DNA from: Bacillota bacterium
Lineage (GTDB): Bacteria > Bacillota > Clostridia > Acetivibrionales > DSM-1351
DNA length: 64,000 nt
NCBI GenBank assembly: GCA_023415305.1
Contig: JAEZKZ010000117.1
Span: 248,001-312,000 of the forward strand
Reading direction: 5' to 3'
This document shows, piece by piece, positions 50,507-59,482 of this stretch (positions are counted from its first letter, which is position 1; every line of letters starts with the position of its first letter). Position numbers and translations under genes: made by a program. The notes beneath the pieces are model-generated. The model had not been told where the DNA came from. It ran no database searches and saw only the letters and a program-made list of their open reading frames with translations.

Positions 50507-52603
50507 CTATTCAAATGCTATCCAATAATATGGTGTATTGGAGCTAATTACAGGTAGGCAAAAGCCCTCCGAATTAACGTAACCCCCACCTGTTGTAATG
50601 TCTATAGTCCTCACCGTTGAATCGTTTACGCCTATGCCGCCATTAAACGCCTGTATCATAGCGCTGTTGGCTCTCGCGGTATTAGCATACGAATCATATA
50701 TTGTGACGTACTGTATTGGAGAAGCACCGCCACTGTTGTACCTAACGTATATAAGCTTAGGTAAAAAAGATAAGCCGCTAACAGTTACCGTGGGTAAGTA
50801 TGCCCCTTGCGTGAAAAACGAGTAGAAAAGAGGCATGTTAGTAGAAGAAGTAACTGTACCGCTCGTCCAATTTTTCCCTTGGAATGAACCCACTAGACCA
50901 AAAATACTTTTACCGCTTACTATGTTCTCGGGAATATAGTTTGCATCATATTTATACACCCATGAAGTAGGGCCGAGTTCATCATAATATCCAGTTCTAG
51001 GCTTCATATGCAATATACCTGGGTATGGTGATAACATTGTCGCTTCTGTATTTGCACCTGTTCTATCTGGCATGCTCCCATACGCTTTAATCCCATTGGC
51101 AGTATAAAACACTTTATTGGCTAAAACATGGCCTACTGCTGTATTTGCATCCGTAGTAAGCAGGGGTAAATCGCTGTCCCACCATCCGCCGAATTTGTCT
51201 ACTGCTGCGTCCATCTCGTCCTTACTTGGTTCGTTGCCCGCGCCAAACCATTTAGTAAGATTGCAATACATTACATTTCTCACTTGTGTTTGTGTCCAAC
51301 CGCTACCCACATCATTATCAAAGTCTATATACGCCTGCGTCCCATCTGCCGGGTAAGTTGTTACAGTACTTAGCGTCTGCCATACGTCAATCACGGTTGG
51401 TGTTAATACTACTCCTACCCCTGATTTAATATAGAAAATAAAGCGACTAGATGTTTGCCCTTTCATAGCACATCGCATGTATATTTTGTCATTTGCGGAA
51501 GGCTTCGGGACTTCCTGAATTACACCTCCGTATTGTTGTGACGGTAAATAAGTTAAAACATTATTTTCAACAGAAGTTATAGTGGCACCGTGTGCACTCC
51601 AGCAATTCGAACCGTTTACATAATTCCCGTTTTTAATCAAATTGGGCGGTTTCGATATCTCACCTCCTTCACCCTGTAATATAAAATTTCCGCTGGTACT
51701 GTTGTATTTGAGTGAGTAAGTACCGTTTAATCTGAGTTTTGCAGCTGCAAGTGCATTACCTTTACCGTCAACAATGGCCTTTGCTCCAAGTCCATTTACA
51801 TTAATCGTACTGGCACCTGTGTTAGCTGCATTAATCTTTACTACTATGCCCATTCCGTCCACATAAGCAGCAGGGGCAGGGCTGAGGGTTAAAGTATATG
51901 TGTTAGCACTCCCAGAAGTGACCCCATACCCCGGTTGTCTCACATAATCCGACAAATGCGTCTGAACTGTATCATAGGCAGCTACGCCTCCGGCAGAATC
52001 AAAATTCTTATAGGCTGCAGTCCCAAGGCCAAGTAAAGCCTTTATCTCTGCCAGAGTTTTCTTCACAAACTGACCGGCTTTTGAGGCAACTAAAAAATCA
52101 CCTGCAGCTGTCGCAAGTGAATGGGATATCTTATCATTAAGTTCCTGTTTGGTTGCATATACAAGTGACTGGTCAATGGTTGCTGTAATGTTTGCTGCAC
52201 TGCCCACAATTGCTATGACGTTCACCTGTTTTTCAAGTATTTCACTTCCACCCTGTGCTGGTATGTATTCTGCCAATGCTCCGGCATTCCCATAACAATA
52301 AAGTATTTCTCCCAGATCAGGATCCTGAGCATACACTCCAAGTTCACGCCAGTAAAATCCTGTTGCCAGTCCCTGATTGCTCAATACTCCCCCAATCTTT
52401 GCCTTGTTTCCGGATAGAACTCGTAATTCGTTTATAGCTATACTTTTAACTTCATGGATAAGTGAAGTTAGTTCATCAACAGCTTGCCCAGACAGTTGGC
52501 CATCACCGACGGAAATCCTGTTGAAATGCAGTTCCGTATCTGCCGTTGCCTTCGCCTGGAGGGCTCTACCCCTGCTTGTAAATGTTATTGTTCCAAATCC
52601 CAT
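50507..52603 (-). CDS. Phage tail fibre protein
   Basis: A 698-residue fibre. The N-terminal ~150 residues (TFTSRGRALQAKATADTELH; FNRISVGDG; GFYWRELGVYAQDPDLGEIL) match the DUF3751 tail-collar fibre attachment domain. A repeat-rich middle and a beta-rich C-terminal part follow, the latter likely the receptor-binding tip. It lies 2 bases after the tail protein I gene. The far C-terminus would set host range. Confidence 0.86.
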   Translation of the reverse strand: MGFGTITFTSRGRALQAKATADTELHFNRISVGDGQLSGQAVDELTSLIHEVKSIAINELRVLSGNKAKIGGVLSNQGLATGFYWRELGVYAQDPDLGEILYCYGNAGALAEYIPAQGGSEILEKQVNVIAIVGSAANITATIDQSLVYATKQELNDKISHSLATAAGDFLVASKAGQFVKKTLAEIKALLGLGTAAYKNFDSAGGVAAYDTVQTHLSDYVRQPGYGVTSGSANTYTLTLSPAPAAYVDGMGIVVKINAANTGASTINVNGLGAKAIVDGKGNALAAAKLRLNGTYSLKYNSTSGNFILQGEGGEISKPPNLIKNGNYVNGSNCWSAHGATITSVENNVLTYLPSQQYGGVIQEVPKPSANDKIYMRCAMKGQTSSRFIFYIKSGVGVVLTPTVIDVWQTLSTVTTYPADGTQAYIDFDNDVGSGWTQTQVRNVMYCNLTKWFGAGNEPSKDEMDAAVDKFGGWWDSDLPLLTTDANTAVGHVLANKVFYTANGIKAYGSMPDRTGANTEATMLSPYPGILHMKPRTGYYDELGPTSWVYKYDANYIPENIVSGKSIFGLVGSFQGKNWTSGTVTSSTNMPLFYSFFTQGAYLPTVTVSGLSFLPKLIYVRYNSGGASPIQYVTIYDSYANTARANSAMIQAFNGGIGVNDSTVRTIDITTGGGYVNSEGFCLPVISSNTPYYWIAFE

Positions 52604-52605
52604 TT

Positions 52606-53166
52606 TTACACCACCTGTTCCACTGTATATACATCACCGGTATGAAGAACGAAACCATAAATCATTGGTAGTTCTGCAGCCATTTCAACTATTACCTGGT
52701 CAAGTATTGTACTTTTTCTTTTAACTGTTTCTATTGCTTTGGTAAACCTGTCTGCAAGGTCGGATGTTACAGAAGGGTTGCTTGTAATAACCCTGAAGTG
52801 ATATGGATCTCCTTCATACTGAAACCATTCCTCAACATATCCGTCACCAAAATAATCCTGAACTACCTGCTCTATTGCATATGGGGTACCCATATACATA
52901 TGGACCTTATCACTATTCTTTATAAGTTCTCTCTTTACAGAGATATCTGCTGCGGCATCATACCACTCCACATGCAGTTCATATGCCAGTTCATCCAATA
53001 TATCCTCTGGAAGTTGATTAATTCTTGCAAGGATTAGACTGTTTTTGATCATGCTGGCAACAGTCCGAAGCTGTGGAGTAAGTGCTGCACAGAACCCTTG
53101 AGTTGATATATCCTCCTGCATGTATTTTGTTTGAAGCTTCAGAAGGTCAATATTCTCCAGATTCAT
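52606..53166 (-). CDS. Phage tail protein I (P2 gpI-like)
   Basis: A 186-residue protein. INQLPEDILDELAYELHVEW and the GTPYAIEQVVQDYFGDGYVE segment are typical of the P2 gpI family, which joins the baseplate wedge to the fibre. It directly follows the baseplate J gene without a gap. Confidence 0.87.
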   Translation of the reverse strand: MNLENIDLLKLQTKYMQEDISTQGFCAALTPQLRTVASMIKNSLILARINQLPEDILDELAYELHVEWYDAAADISVKRELIKNSDKVHMYMGTPYAIEQVVQDYFGDGYVEEWFQYEGDPYHFRVITSNPSVTSDLADRFTKAIETVKRKSTILDQVIVEMAAELPMIYGFVLHTGDVYTVEQVV

Positions 53167-54294
53167 TTATATCAATCCTCCATAGTTAAGTGTAACTTCT
53201 CCCGGTATCGCAACCTGGTCGGTATCAAGTTCAGTGTATACAGGGTTTGATATGTCCACACGGAAAGCACCTGAGTTTAGTATCAGTTGTTTTAGACTGT
53301 CAGGGTTTACAGCCCGTCCGAGCTTCCCGCTCTGCCAGGTCTTATACCGATCAATCGCACCACCAGCATTCTCAATAGCAGCTCGAATCGAATTAACTTC
53401 TGCAGCCTTATCCTGATTTATATAATAAGTAAGATTGATGTTATATGTTATTGTTTCTGGTGCTGCAGTGATCACCTGATCTGTCAGGGGCCTGACCTTC
53501 TTACTGCTACATTTCTCCAGTACCCTATCAAGGATCTCCCGTACAGGTATTTCACCGTCGGCCATCAGAACAGTTATCTTAACTTGTCCAGGTGCAGGTG
53601 ATGTTACCGAAATATCCGATATATTCTGATCCGCTGTTTTAGCCCAGTAAATATATGCATCCTCAGGACCTGCCGTCGACATCTTGGCAGGCGACTGCCG
53701 GATCCTTTCCCTGTATCCTGACCAGATGTTCATCCCATCATCATCGGGCTCGGTATCGGACCCCCCTGCACTTGTGGTTATATTTGCAACACCGGTTACA
53801 TATGGTATCGGGTCAACAATCTTGTTGATCTGTCCGGGAGCGAATCCGTTGTAAAGTGCTCCAACTTCCAGGCTTACAGCTGGAGTATCCCCGTAAAGGC
53901 TCCCCGCTGGTATTATCAGTACATCCTCCGTGGCAAAATATATCTTCCCGTCGGGGGTAACCCTGGTACCTGCGGGAATCACTGTATTGGTAACTTGGGC
54001 TGCCGATAACGAAAATCTTAGCATCACACCGGCATTCTGAGCCTGGAGCCTTGGTGTATCCGTTCTTTCCCCCAGTGCGTCAAGCAGTTCTCCTGAAGCA
54101 TATCTTAGTAGGTTGTATCTTCCGGTATTGTTAATGGAACTATATATTGCAACCAGGACAGGTACCATATTGGACAGGAACTGCCTTCTTTCATCCCCCG
54201 GATAGAACACTTCCCCGGTCAGCTGTTCAAATTGTGTTATTAAGTTCTCACTTATTGCCTTACTATCGATCTCGACAAAATTTATATCATTCAT
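53167..54294 (-). CDS. Baseplate assembly protein J
   Basis: A 375-residue wedge protein of the P2 gpJ/baseplate_J family. LLRYASGELLDALGERTDTP near residue 62, FAPGQINKI, and AGPEDAYIYWAKTADQNISD with the following VTVLMADGE-type strand are family landmarks. It overlaps the gp25-like gene by 4 bases. It forms the contractile baseplate wedge with gpI and gp25/W. Confidence 0.92.
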   Translation of the reverse strand: MNDINFVEIDSKAISENLITQFEQLTGEVFYPGDERRQFLSNMVPVLVAIYSSINNTGRYNLLRYASGELLDALGERTDTPRLQAQNAGVMLRFSLSAAQVTNTVIPAGTRVTPDGKIYFATEDVLIIPAGSLYGDTPAVSLEVGALYNGFAPGQINKIVDPIPYVTGVANITTSAGGSDTEPDDDGMNIWSGYRERIRQSPAKMSTAGPEDAYIYWAKTADQNISDISVTSPAPGQVKITVLMADGEIPVREILDRVLEKCSSKKVRPLTDQVITAAPETITYNINLTYYINQDKAAEVNSIRAAIENAGGAIDRYKTWQSGKLGRAVNPDSLKQLILNSGAFRVDISNPVYTELDTDQVAIPGEVTLNYGGLI

Positions 54295-54593
54295 ATATCA
54301 ACCACCACCTTGAGCTGTATATTGCCATCCTCATTGTTACCCACATGAAGTACTTCAATTAAAGTTGCACGGGGCTCATACTGGAGGATCAGGTCTGCTA
54401 TCTCGGCCGTGGCCAGGGCGATTGCTTCATCCACCGGCTTATCTATAAAATTACCTGACAGTCCCAGCGTCCTGTCATATGCTACTTCATACTTTCTAGT
54501 CTGCAGAAGATTTACAATATTCTGTATAATCCGGTTATTTCCTTTTGTACCCCATGTCAGTGACATTGTTGCTGTATCAATATTTACTACCAT
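54291..54593 (-). CDS. Baseplate wedge protein gp25/gpW-like
   Basis: A 100-residue protein. IIQNIVNLLQTRKYEVAYDR and LGLSGNFIDKP with a C-terminal beta pair match the T4 gp25/P2 gpW lysozyme-like wedge family. It sits in the usual place just before the baseplate J gene. Confidence 0.85.
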   Translation of the reverse strand: MVVNIDTATMSLTWGTKGNNRIIQNIVNLLQTRKYEVAYDRTLGLSGNFIDKPVDEAIALATAEIADLILQYEPRATLIEVLHVGNNEDGNIQLKVVVDI

Positions 54594-54597
54594 TTCA

Positions 54598-55173
54598 CTA
54601 TCGCCCTCCCTTCACTCCCTCTGATACTGCAGTGGCTGCGTTTGTATTTACCCTCTTTTGATCAGATTTGTCCGACCCGGATACTAGGCTGTCAAGGATG
54701 CTTTTATCACTTGCAGAGATCCCTTTCGTTTTCGCTTTGGCTGTACTCTTCTTTGAAGATGAGCTTGATTTTGCGCTGCCGGCTCTGACATATTCTTCAA
54801 ACTGTAGTTGCAGAACGCCTTTAATCAAAGTCCCCTTTCTATCTATCAAAGTGTCACTCAGACTGACTCCGGTAAGAAGCCATTTGCCGCCGAAGGGTTT
54901 ACCACCAAGTATAAAATTTTGTGATTTCTGAGAAGTCATGATCGCCTTCCAGCTGTCATATTCCGATTGGACACTGTAGCCAAAAGAAATATTCAAAGGA
55001 ATACTGAAGCTCATAGATTCTAAATCAGGCCCCTTGATATATGTGCTTGGCTTCTTCCCCGCAACGTCCTGCTTTTCAGTCTGAAGGCTTCCACCTGTTG
55101 TAAATTCAGTCAGAGTATATAATTTATTATTACTTACCTGAAAGGTCTTTCCTGCGAAAGATGCTATCGCCAT
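54598..55173 (-). CDS. Phage tail protein (P2 gpU-like)
   Basis: A 191-residue protein. SFSIPLNISFGYSVQSEYDS, then GGKWLLTGVSLSDTLIDRKG and VLQLQFEEYV resemble the gpU family of tail-completion proteins. A Ser/Lys-rich C-terminal tail is unusual for P2 gpU and may be an extension. It lies between the spike-like gene and gp25. Confidence 0.75.
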   Translation of the reverse strand: MAIASFAGKTFQVSNNKLYTLTEFTTGGSLQTEKQDVAGKKPSTYIKGPDLESMSFSIPLNISFGYSVQSEYDSWKAIMTSQKSQNFILGGKPFGGKWLLTGVSLSDTLIDRKGTLIKGVLQLQFEEYVRAGSAKSSSSSKKSTAKAKTKGISASDKSILDSLVSGSDKSDQKRVNTNAATAVSEGVKGGR

Positions 55174-55186
55174 GCTTCACACTCCC

Positions 55187-55384
55187 TCAACATTTTGCTA
55201 TTACAATACTGTCCATAAGACTATCAGAAAACACAGCTACCACTACCATATCATTGACCTCCAGAAGTCCGACACTTTGTGCAACAGGGATCTCCGTTGT
55301 AATGATGTTTTCCATTTCAGGAAGAATGATCCTTGCTTTACGGTTTGTGTTGTCAACAGTTGAAACCTGTCCTTTTAAAATCAT
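55187..55384 (-). CDS. Small baseplate/spike-type protein
   Basis: A 65-residue beta-rich protein (KARIILPEMENIITTEIPVA; VNDMVVVAVFSDSLMDSIVI) resembling a minimal OB-fold like the gpV/gp45-type spike base. Its ATG overlaps the stop of the gpD-like gene (TGATG). It is too short to be a full spike; a needle tip could be another protein. Confidence 0.62.
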   Translation of the reverse strand: MILKGQVSTVDNTNRKARIILPEMENIITTEIPVAQSVGLLEVNDMVVVAVFSDSLMDSIVIAKC

Positions 55385-56307
55385 CAGTACCCCTCCAGCG
55401 TCTTACGCAATTTCAGAATGGTCTTTTTATCTTTTAATTTGTGGACTGCCTGATCAATAAAGTATTTTCCTGCAGCCAGACCTGCACCATCTATCTCAAC
55501 ACAGGCACCGGCAGCCAGATCAGGATCAAGTTCAATTTGTATTTTGCCGGTGTTTTCATTCTTATTGGCAGCTCTTAACATACCCTTGCAGTAACGCTCT
55601 GCTTCGGCCAGACTTTTAACATATACCAGTGGTTTTAATACAGGTCCTGCAGGAGCTGAAGGAGGTTTATATTCTTTTGTTATCATGCCGGATGGTGTGC
55701 TACAGTTTATTGTGCATGAAGAATACAATCCTGTGGAAGCTGTCTTGAATTCGTAGTCGCCGTCAAATTGGTCAAGTGACAATGTCTTAACTGCCACTTT
55801 TGCTTCAAAATCCTGCTCTGAATAGATAACTACTTTACTGTTACAGATTTTCAGTGAGTATCCTTCAACAATGCACCGGTGCAAAAGGAAATCAAAGTCG
55901 GTTTCATTGATCTGGTCCAACCTTTCATAAAGATAATCCGTTACACCAAAGGTCTCGAGAGTAAACCCATGTGTATTTGCTATTTCCCCTGCCATTTGTA
56001 GGAACCGTATTGATTCCCAGGCTTTTGTCTTTCCTGTTTTGGCTTTTGGTGGCAGAGATAAACCCTTCATCCTGATACTTCCCCTGCTCTGGCTTATATA
56101 GTCAGTGAACATTACCCCGGAAGAAAAGCCGCCTTCCAGAACATTTATTTTATGTCCCTTCAGCGGCTTCCACTTACTCCACAGTCCCTCGGTATCGGCA
56201 AAACTTAGATCAATGCTGTCTGCACAACCACCGGCATTGTCAACTATATCCGCCTTACGGATTTCAATAGAATTTGTTATATCTACACCTTCATAAAATA
56301 TATTCAT
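55384..56307 (-). CDS. Phage late control D / baseplate hub protein
   Basis: About 307 residues of the gpD/XkdQ-type hub family. YEGVDITNSIEIRKADIVDN, FLQMAGEIANTHGFTLET and DFDFLLHRCIVEGYSLKICN match the hub fold (T4 gp27-like). An ATG at 56307 with AAAGGTGATGG is chosen; a longer frame upstream overlaps the gpX gene. It should anchor the spike at the end of the tail tube. Confidence 0.87.
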   Translation of the reverse strand: MNIFYEGVDITNSIEIRKADIVDNAGGCADSIDLSFADTEGLWSKWKPLKGHKINVLEGGFSSGVMFTDYISQSRGSIRMKGLSLPPKAKTGKTKAWESIRFLQMAGEIANTHGFTLETFGVTDYLYERLDQINETDFDFLLHRCIVEGYSLKICNSKVVIYSEQDFEAKVAVKTLSLDQFDGDYEFKTASTGLYSSCTINCSTPSGMITKEYKPPSAPAGPVLKPLVYVKSLAEAERYCKGMLRAANKNENTGKIQIELDPDLAAGACVEIDGAGLAAGKYFIDQAVHKLKDKKTILKLRKTLEGY

Positions 56308-56311
56308 ACCA

Positions 56312-56527
56312 TCACCTTTTCCATGGTGGAAGTACTTCCGGAGATGTGTCCTCGACAATAGGAATCTTAAGAATAATCCCAGCGTCAAAAATTATTACTT
56401 TGCAGTATTCCGGATTTACCTCAATAATCTTGGATGCATAGGATTCATCATCATAAAAGTCCAGAGCGATCATGTCAAAAGTGTCACCCTGAAGTGTTAT
56501 ATATTCGTAATATCCGTTATCAAGCAT
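56312..56527 (-). CDS. Tail protein X / LysM-like
   Basis: A 71-residue protein: YYEYITLQGDTFDMIALDFY with DAGIILKIPIV, a LysM-like motif as in P2 gpX. An ATG at 56527 has AAGGAG about 10 bases before it. It overlaps the tape-measure stop by 8 bases. Confidence 0.85.
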   Translation of the reverse strand: MLDNGYYEYITLQGDTFDMIALDFYDDESYASKIIEVNPEYCKVIIFDAGIILKIPIVEDTSPEVLPPWKR

Positions 56528-58448
56528 ATGACACTCTCTCCTTATCTTCGAAGAATTCTTCCAGCCAAGCCATGAACTTCTCTTTATCTGCATCCAGTAA
56601 AGATTGAATTTCGGCTTTGTTACCACCATTAATCACGGGCGCATATGTTAAACTAATTGGCTGTTTACCCCCTGTTGACTCTGCACCTATCGCTCGTGCC
56701 GTCTGGTTCAATAAAGACAAGCTTCGAGGATTCTTATACTTAATCGGAATAGCAGCTTCAAGACCTGCTTCACCAAATATGGAAGGCTGATTGGTAAAAC
56801 CACCTTTTGCAAAGGTCGGTATTACTGGTATCTGCAAATCAACACCTATAGCCTTACCAATAAAGCCGGTAATTTTGTTAAATCCACCAATAAAATTATT
56901 AAGAAAACCAACTCCAATGTTAAGATATCCCTTCAGGCTGCCTACAATGTTATCCCATACTAAGCTAAATATGTTTTTAATGTTGTCCCAAGCAGCACTC
57001 CAATTACCTGAAAATACATTTGTAATGAAATTTATTAGTTCAGTTAACACATTAATTACAAATGTAAATCTATCAGCTAAAAATTGAATTATTGGCATTA
57101 TATACTGCATGGCATTTCCAAGTGTAAAGGACAAATAGTCAGCAATAAGCTGTATAACTGGCATTAGTGATTCCAATAATGGAAGTAACGCACTTGCTAT
57201 CTGACTAATGATATCCCCCAGAAATCCAATTATTTGGGCAATGACAGGCAACAACGGTTTAAGTATAGTCGTTATCATATTAAGTATTGGAGGCAGTAAA
57301 GGTAAAATACTTTCAACTACCTGAGATAGGACAGGGGTTAACTCCGTAAGGAAGCCTCCAACTATCTCAAAAACATCTGAGAGTATTGGGCTAAGATCCT
57401 TAATCAGTGACAGGATAATTGGCAGTAGTTCCTGAACCAATGAGATTATTGCCGGTATAATCGGACTATTGGCAAACTGCTTGAATAAATCCATAACAAC
57501 CGGGGCAAATTGTTGAACAATTCCCATTACAGCCGGTAAATATCCGGATAGATTTTCTGCCATTTGAGATATACCATTACCAATTTTCTCAATATCAATT
57601 TTATCTATTAGGGAATTCAGTAACTGAAAACCTTTTGTTAATAATGGCAATGCCTTTACTGCAATCTTAGCAATGGTTTCCTGGACCCTAGTGTCAAATA
57701 ACCTTTTCTGGTTTGCATAGGATTCATCCAATGTCTTTGCGAAGTCACCCTGAGCATCCTTTGATACTTCCATAAGGTATGCATATCTTAAGGCCATCTG
57801 CGATGCCTGATCCATTTGGCTATACGACGCTTTGATACCCTTAGCCAGTGCAAAGGCCTCCATGTTTGCTACCGACATGTTTATACCAAGTTGCTTTAAT
57901 GGCTCAGTTTCACCGCTTATTCCAGCCCGGACCTTTTCAAAGGCATTATCCTGGTCCAGGTTGTAAAAGGAAGCAAAATCGCCGGCCAGTCCCGACAGGT
58001 TTTGAGACATAGTAATAAGCGAATCACCTGCAAGACCACTGCTTTTCATCATTGCCCCCAGGGTACCTGTATACTGTTTTGCCTGCAATTCAGATAATCC
58101 GAAAGCCTCCAGAGCAGACTGAGACCATTTGTTTATCTGAGATGCATTGCCCCCGAAGGTGGTATCCACAACGTTCTGGACCTCCGTAAGACTTGAAGCA
58201 AGTTCAATACCTTCACTGCCAAGTTCCCTAACCTTTTGCGTAATATTACTGACGGCATTTGAAAGCAAGTTCCCAACAAATACCCCCTTTATAATGTTAC
58301 CGACACTTGATATACCAGAGGCAGACTTGGTTGCCGTTTTTGAAAGCTTTGCAGTTTCTCCCTGTGCTACTCGCAAGGCTTTCTGTAGAGAAGGATCTAC
58401 CTTTCCGGCCAATACAATCAATGCTTCTAATTCCTTTTTACCTGCCAC
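56520..58448 (-). CDS. Tail tape measure protein
   Basis: About 642 residues. Early helices are followed by GTLGAMMKSSGLAGDSLITM and LAGDFASFYNLDQDNAFEKV, the tape-measure signature. Repeated amphipathic, Leu/Ile/Pro-rich helices (PIIPAIISLVQELLPIILSL and similar) fill the middle and should line the tube. A GTG at 58448 with GGGGGTGG is chosen (MAGKKELEALIVLAGKVDPS). Its start overlaps the end of the frameshifted chaperone frame by 11 bases, as in many tailed phages. Confidence 0.9.
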   Translation of the reverse strand: MAGKKELEALIVLAGKVDPSLQKALRVAQGETAKLSKTATKSASGISSVGNIIKGVFVGNLLSNAVSNITQKVRELGSEGIELASSLTEVQNVVDTTFGGNASQINKWSQSALEAFGLSELQAKQYTGTLGAMMKSSGLAGDSLITMSQNLSGLAGDFASFYNLDQDNAFEKVRAGISGETEPLKQLGINMSVANMEAFALAKGIKASYSQMDQASQMALRYAYLMEVSKDAQGDFAKTLDESYANQKRLFDTRVQETIAKIAVKALPLLTKGFQLLNSLIDKIDIEKIGNGISQMAENLSGYLPAVMGIVQQFAPVVMDLFKQFANSPIIPAIISLVQELLPIILSLIKDLSPILSDVFEIVGGFLTELTPVLSQVVESILPLLPPILNMITTILKPLLPVIAQIIGFLGDIISQIASALLPLLESLMPVIQLIADYLSFTLGNAMQYIMPIIQFLADRFTFVINVLTELINFITNVFSGNWSAAWDNIKNIFSLVWDNIVGSLKGYLNIGVGFLNNFIGGFNKITGFIGKAIGVDLQIPVIPTFAKGGFTNQPSIFGEAGLEAAIPIKYKNPRSLSLLNQTARAIGAESTGGKQPISLTYAPVINGGNKAEIQSLLDADKEKFMAWLEEFFEDKERVSYA

Positions 58449-58919
58449 CAGTACCACCCCCCATCTGTTTTCTGGTCCTCTCAGCTTCGTCAGCCAAATC
58501 CTCATAAAACTCTACAAAATCAGCAAGGGGCATATTCAAACAATCCCCCCTGGTTGTAGAAGTATTCATTGTTATCTGCGCTGCTGCTTTTCGGATATAT
58601 TCCTCGCTTACATATCCTCCGAATCGAGAAAGAAAAAATCCCTCACCATTTTCTCCGCTTTTGCTGCATCTTTTGCACCCAATAATAAAATGACTTCCTT
58701 TTGATCAATATCCGGATTCGCTTTGGCCACAGCTTCAGCAAAAATAAACAAGTGGTAATCACTATCCAGTTCCTGAACTGATATAACATTACCTGATTTC
58801 TTATATGCTTTACCTGCGTTCATTTTGTCCTGAGCTGTTAAACTATCAAAGTCATACTTGATTTCATTAACCTCTGAACCATTTACCATTATTGGCTTCT
58901 TTAATTTCATACTATCCAT
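58438..58919 (-). CDS. Tail assembly chaperone with -1 frameshift extension (gpE/E' type)
   Basis: The first frame (58919-58608) encodes 103 residues, MDSMKLKKPIMVNGSEVNEI to RDFFFLDSEDM. The codons GAT TTT TTC form a canonical slippery heptamer T-TTT-TTC at 58638-58632. A -1 shift there gives FGGYVSEEYIRKAAAQITMN, then MPLADFVEFYEDLADEAERT and a stop at 58438, just inside the tape-measure start. This is the classical G/GT or E/E' arrangement that makes two chaperones to load the tape measure. Confidence 0.85.
58632..58638 (-). other. -1 ribosomal slippage site TTTTTTC
   Basis: Heptamer in the X-XXY-YYZ frame 24 bases before the zero-frame stop of the tail chaperone. The -1 frame stays open to the tape measure start. 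Confidence 0.8.
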
Positions 58920-58954
58920 TTCTCAACCCTCCGTTTCAAATAAAAAGAGCAACC

Positions 58955-59482
58955 CTACGAGAGAGCTGCTCTGCTGCTTGCCATATAATCCACACCGTTT
59001 ACGACATACTTACCGTTCAGCTTATCAATGAGCATAATTTCGGTTCCGTTTACAAGCTTACGGTAATACACAATCTCGAACTCACTAGAACCATCAGACG
59101 GTCCACCTACTTCGATCTTCCCGGGATCATACTTCTTGTTGAACCCGGTCATGAATACCTTGTTTACCTGGAGGCCTATGTTCATGTTGCTGGAATCAAG
59201 GCTGTCATTGGTCCAAACCACTTCAATCTTAATGGGTCCCGGTCTAGAAAGCATAGCATATTTTGAATTGTCGGCCCTATTATTTACTGTAAAAGTCATA
59301 CTACCAATCTGGCCATAAACAGGTAGATCAATTTCGCCCATGATCCCCGCACCTTTTATGGTATCGGTAAGCTTTTCGATTGAAGGAAGCTGAAGGTCTG
59401 CCGAATCATCTATAAGTTGCATGGCTTCATTAGGATCACTTGCCTTAAGTTTGTAGTCAATTGTCTTATTGCTTATTTTCAT
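58955..59482 (-). CDS. Phage tail tube protein (P2 FII-like)
   Basis: A 175-residue beta-rich protein between the sheath and chaperone genes, with LQLPSIEKLTDTIKGAGIMG near the start and TGFNKKYDPGKIEVGGPSDG later, both typical of the contractile tail tube family. It abuts the sheath stop. Confidence 0.88.
   Translation of the reverse strand: MKISNKTIDYKLKASDPNEAMQLIDDSADLQLPSIEKLTDTIKGAGIMGEIDLPVYGQIGSMTFTVNNRADNSKYAMLSRPGPIKIEVVWTNDSLDSSNMNIGLQVNKVFMTGFNKKYDPGKIEVGGPSDGSSEFEIVYYRKLVNGTEIMLIDKLNGKYVVNGVDYMASSRAALS

Noticed and set aside
51117..51356. Plus-strand frames inside the phage structural genes
   Set aside because: They lie wholly within well-supported minus-strand genes, lack ribosome sites and encode no recognisable domain.
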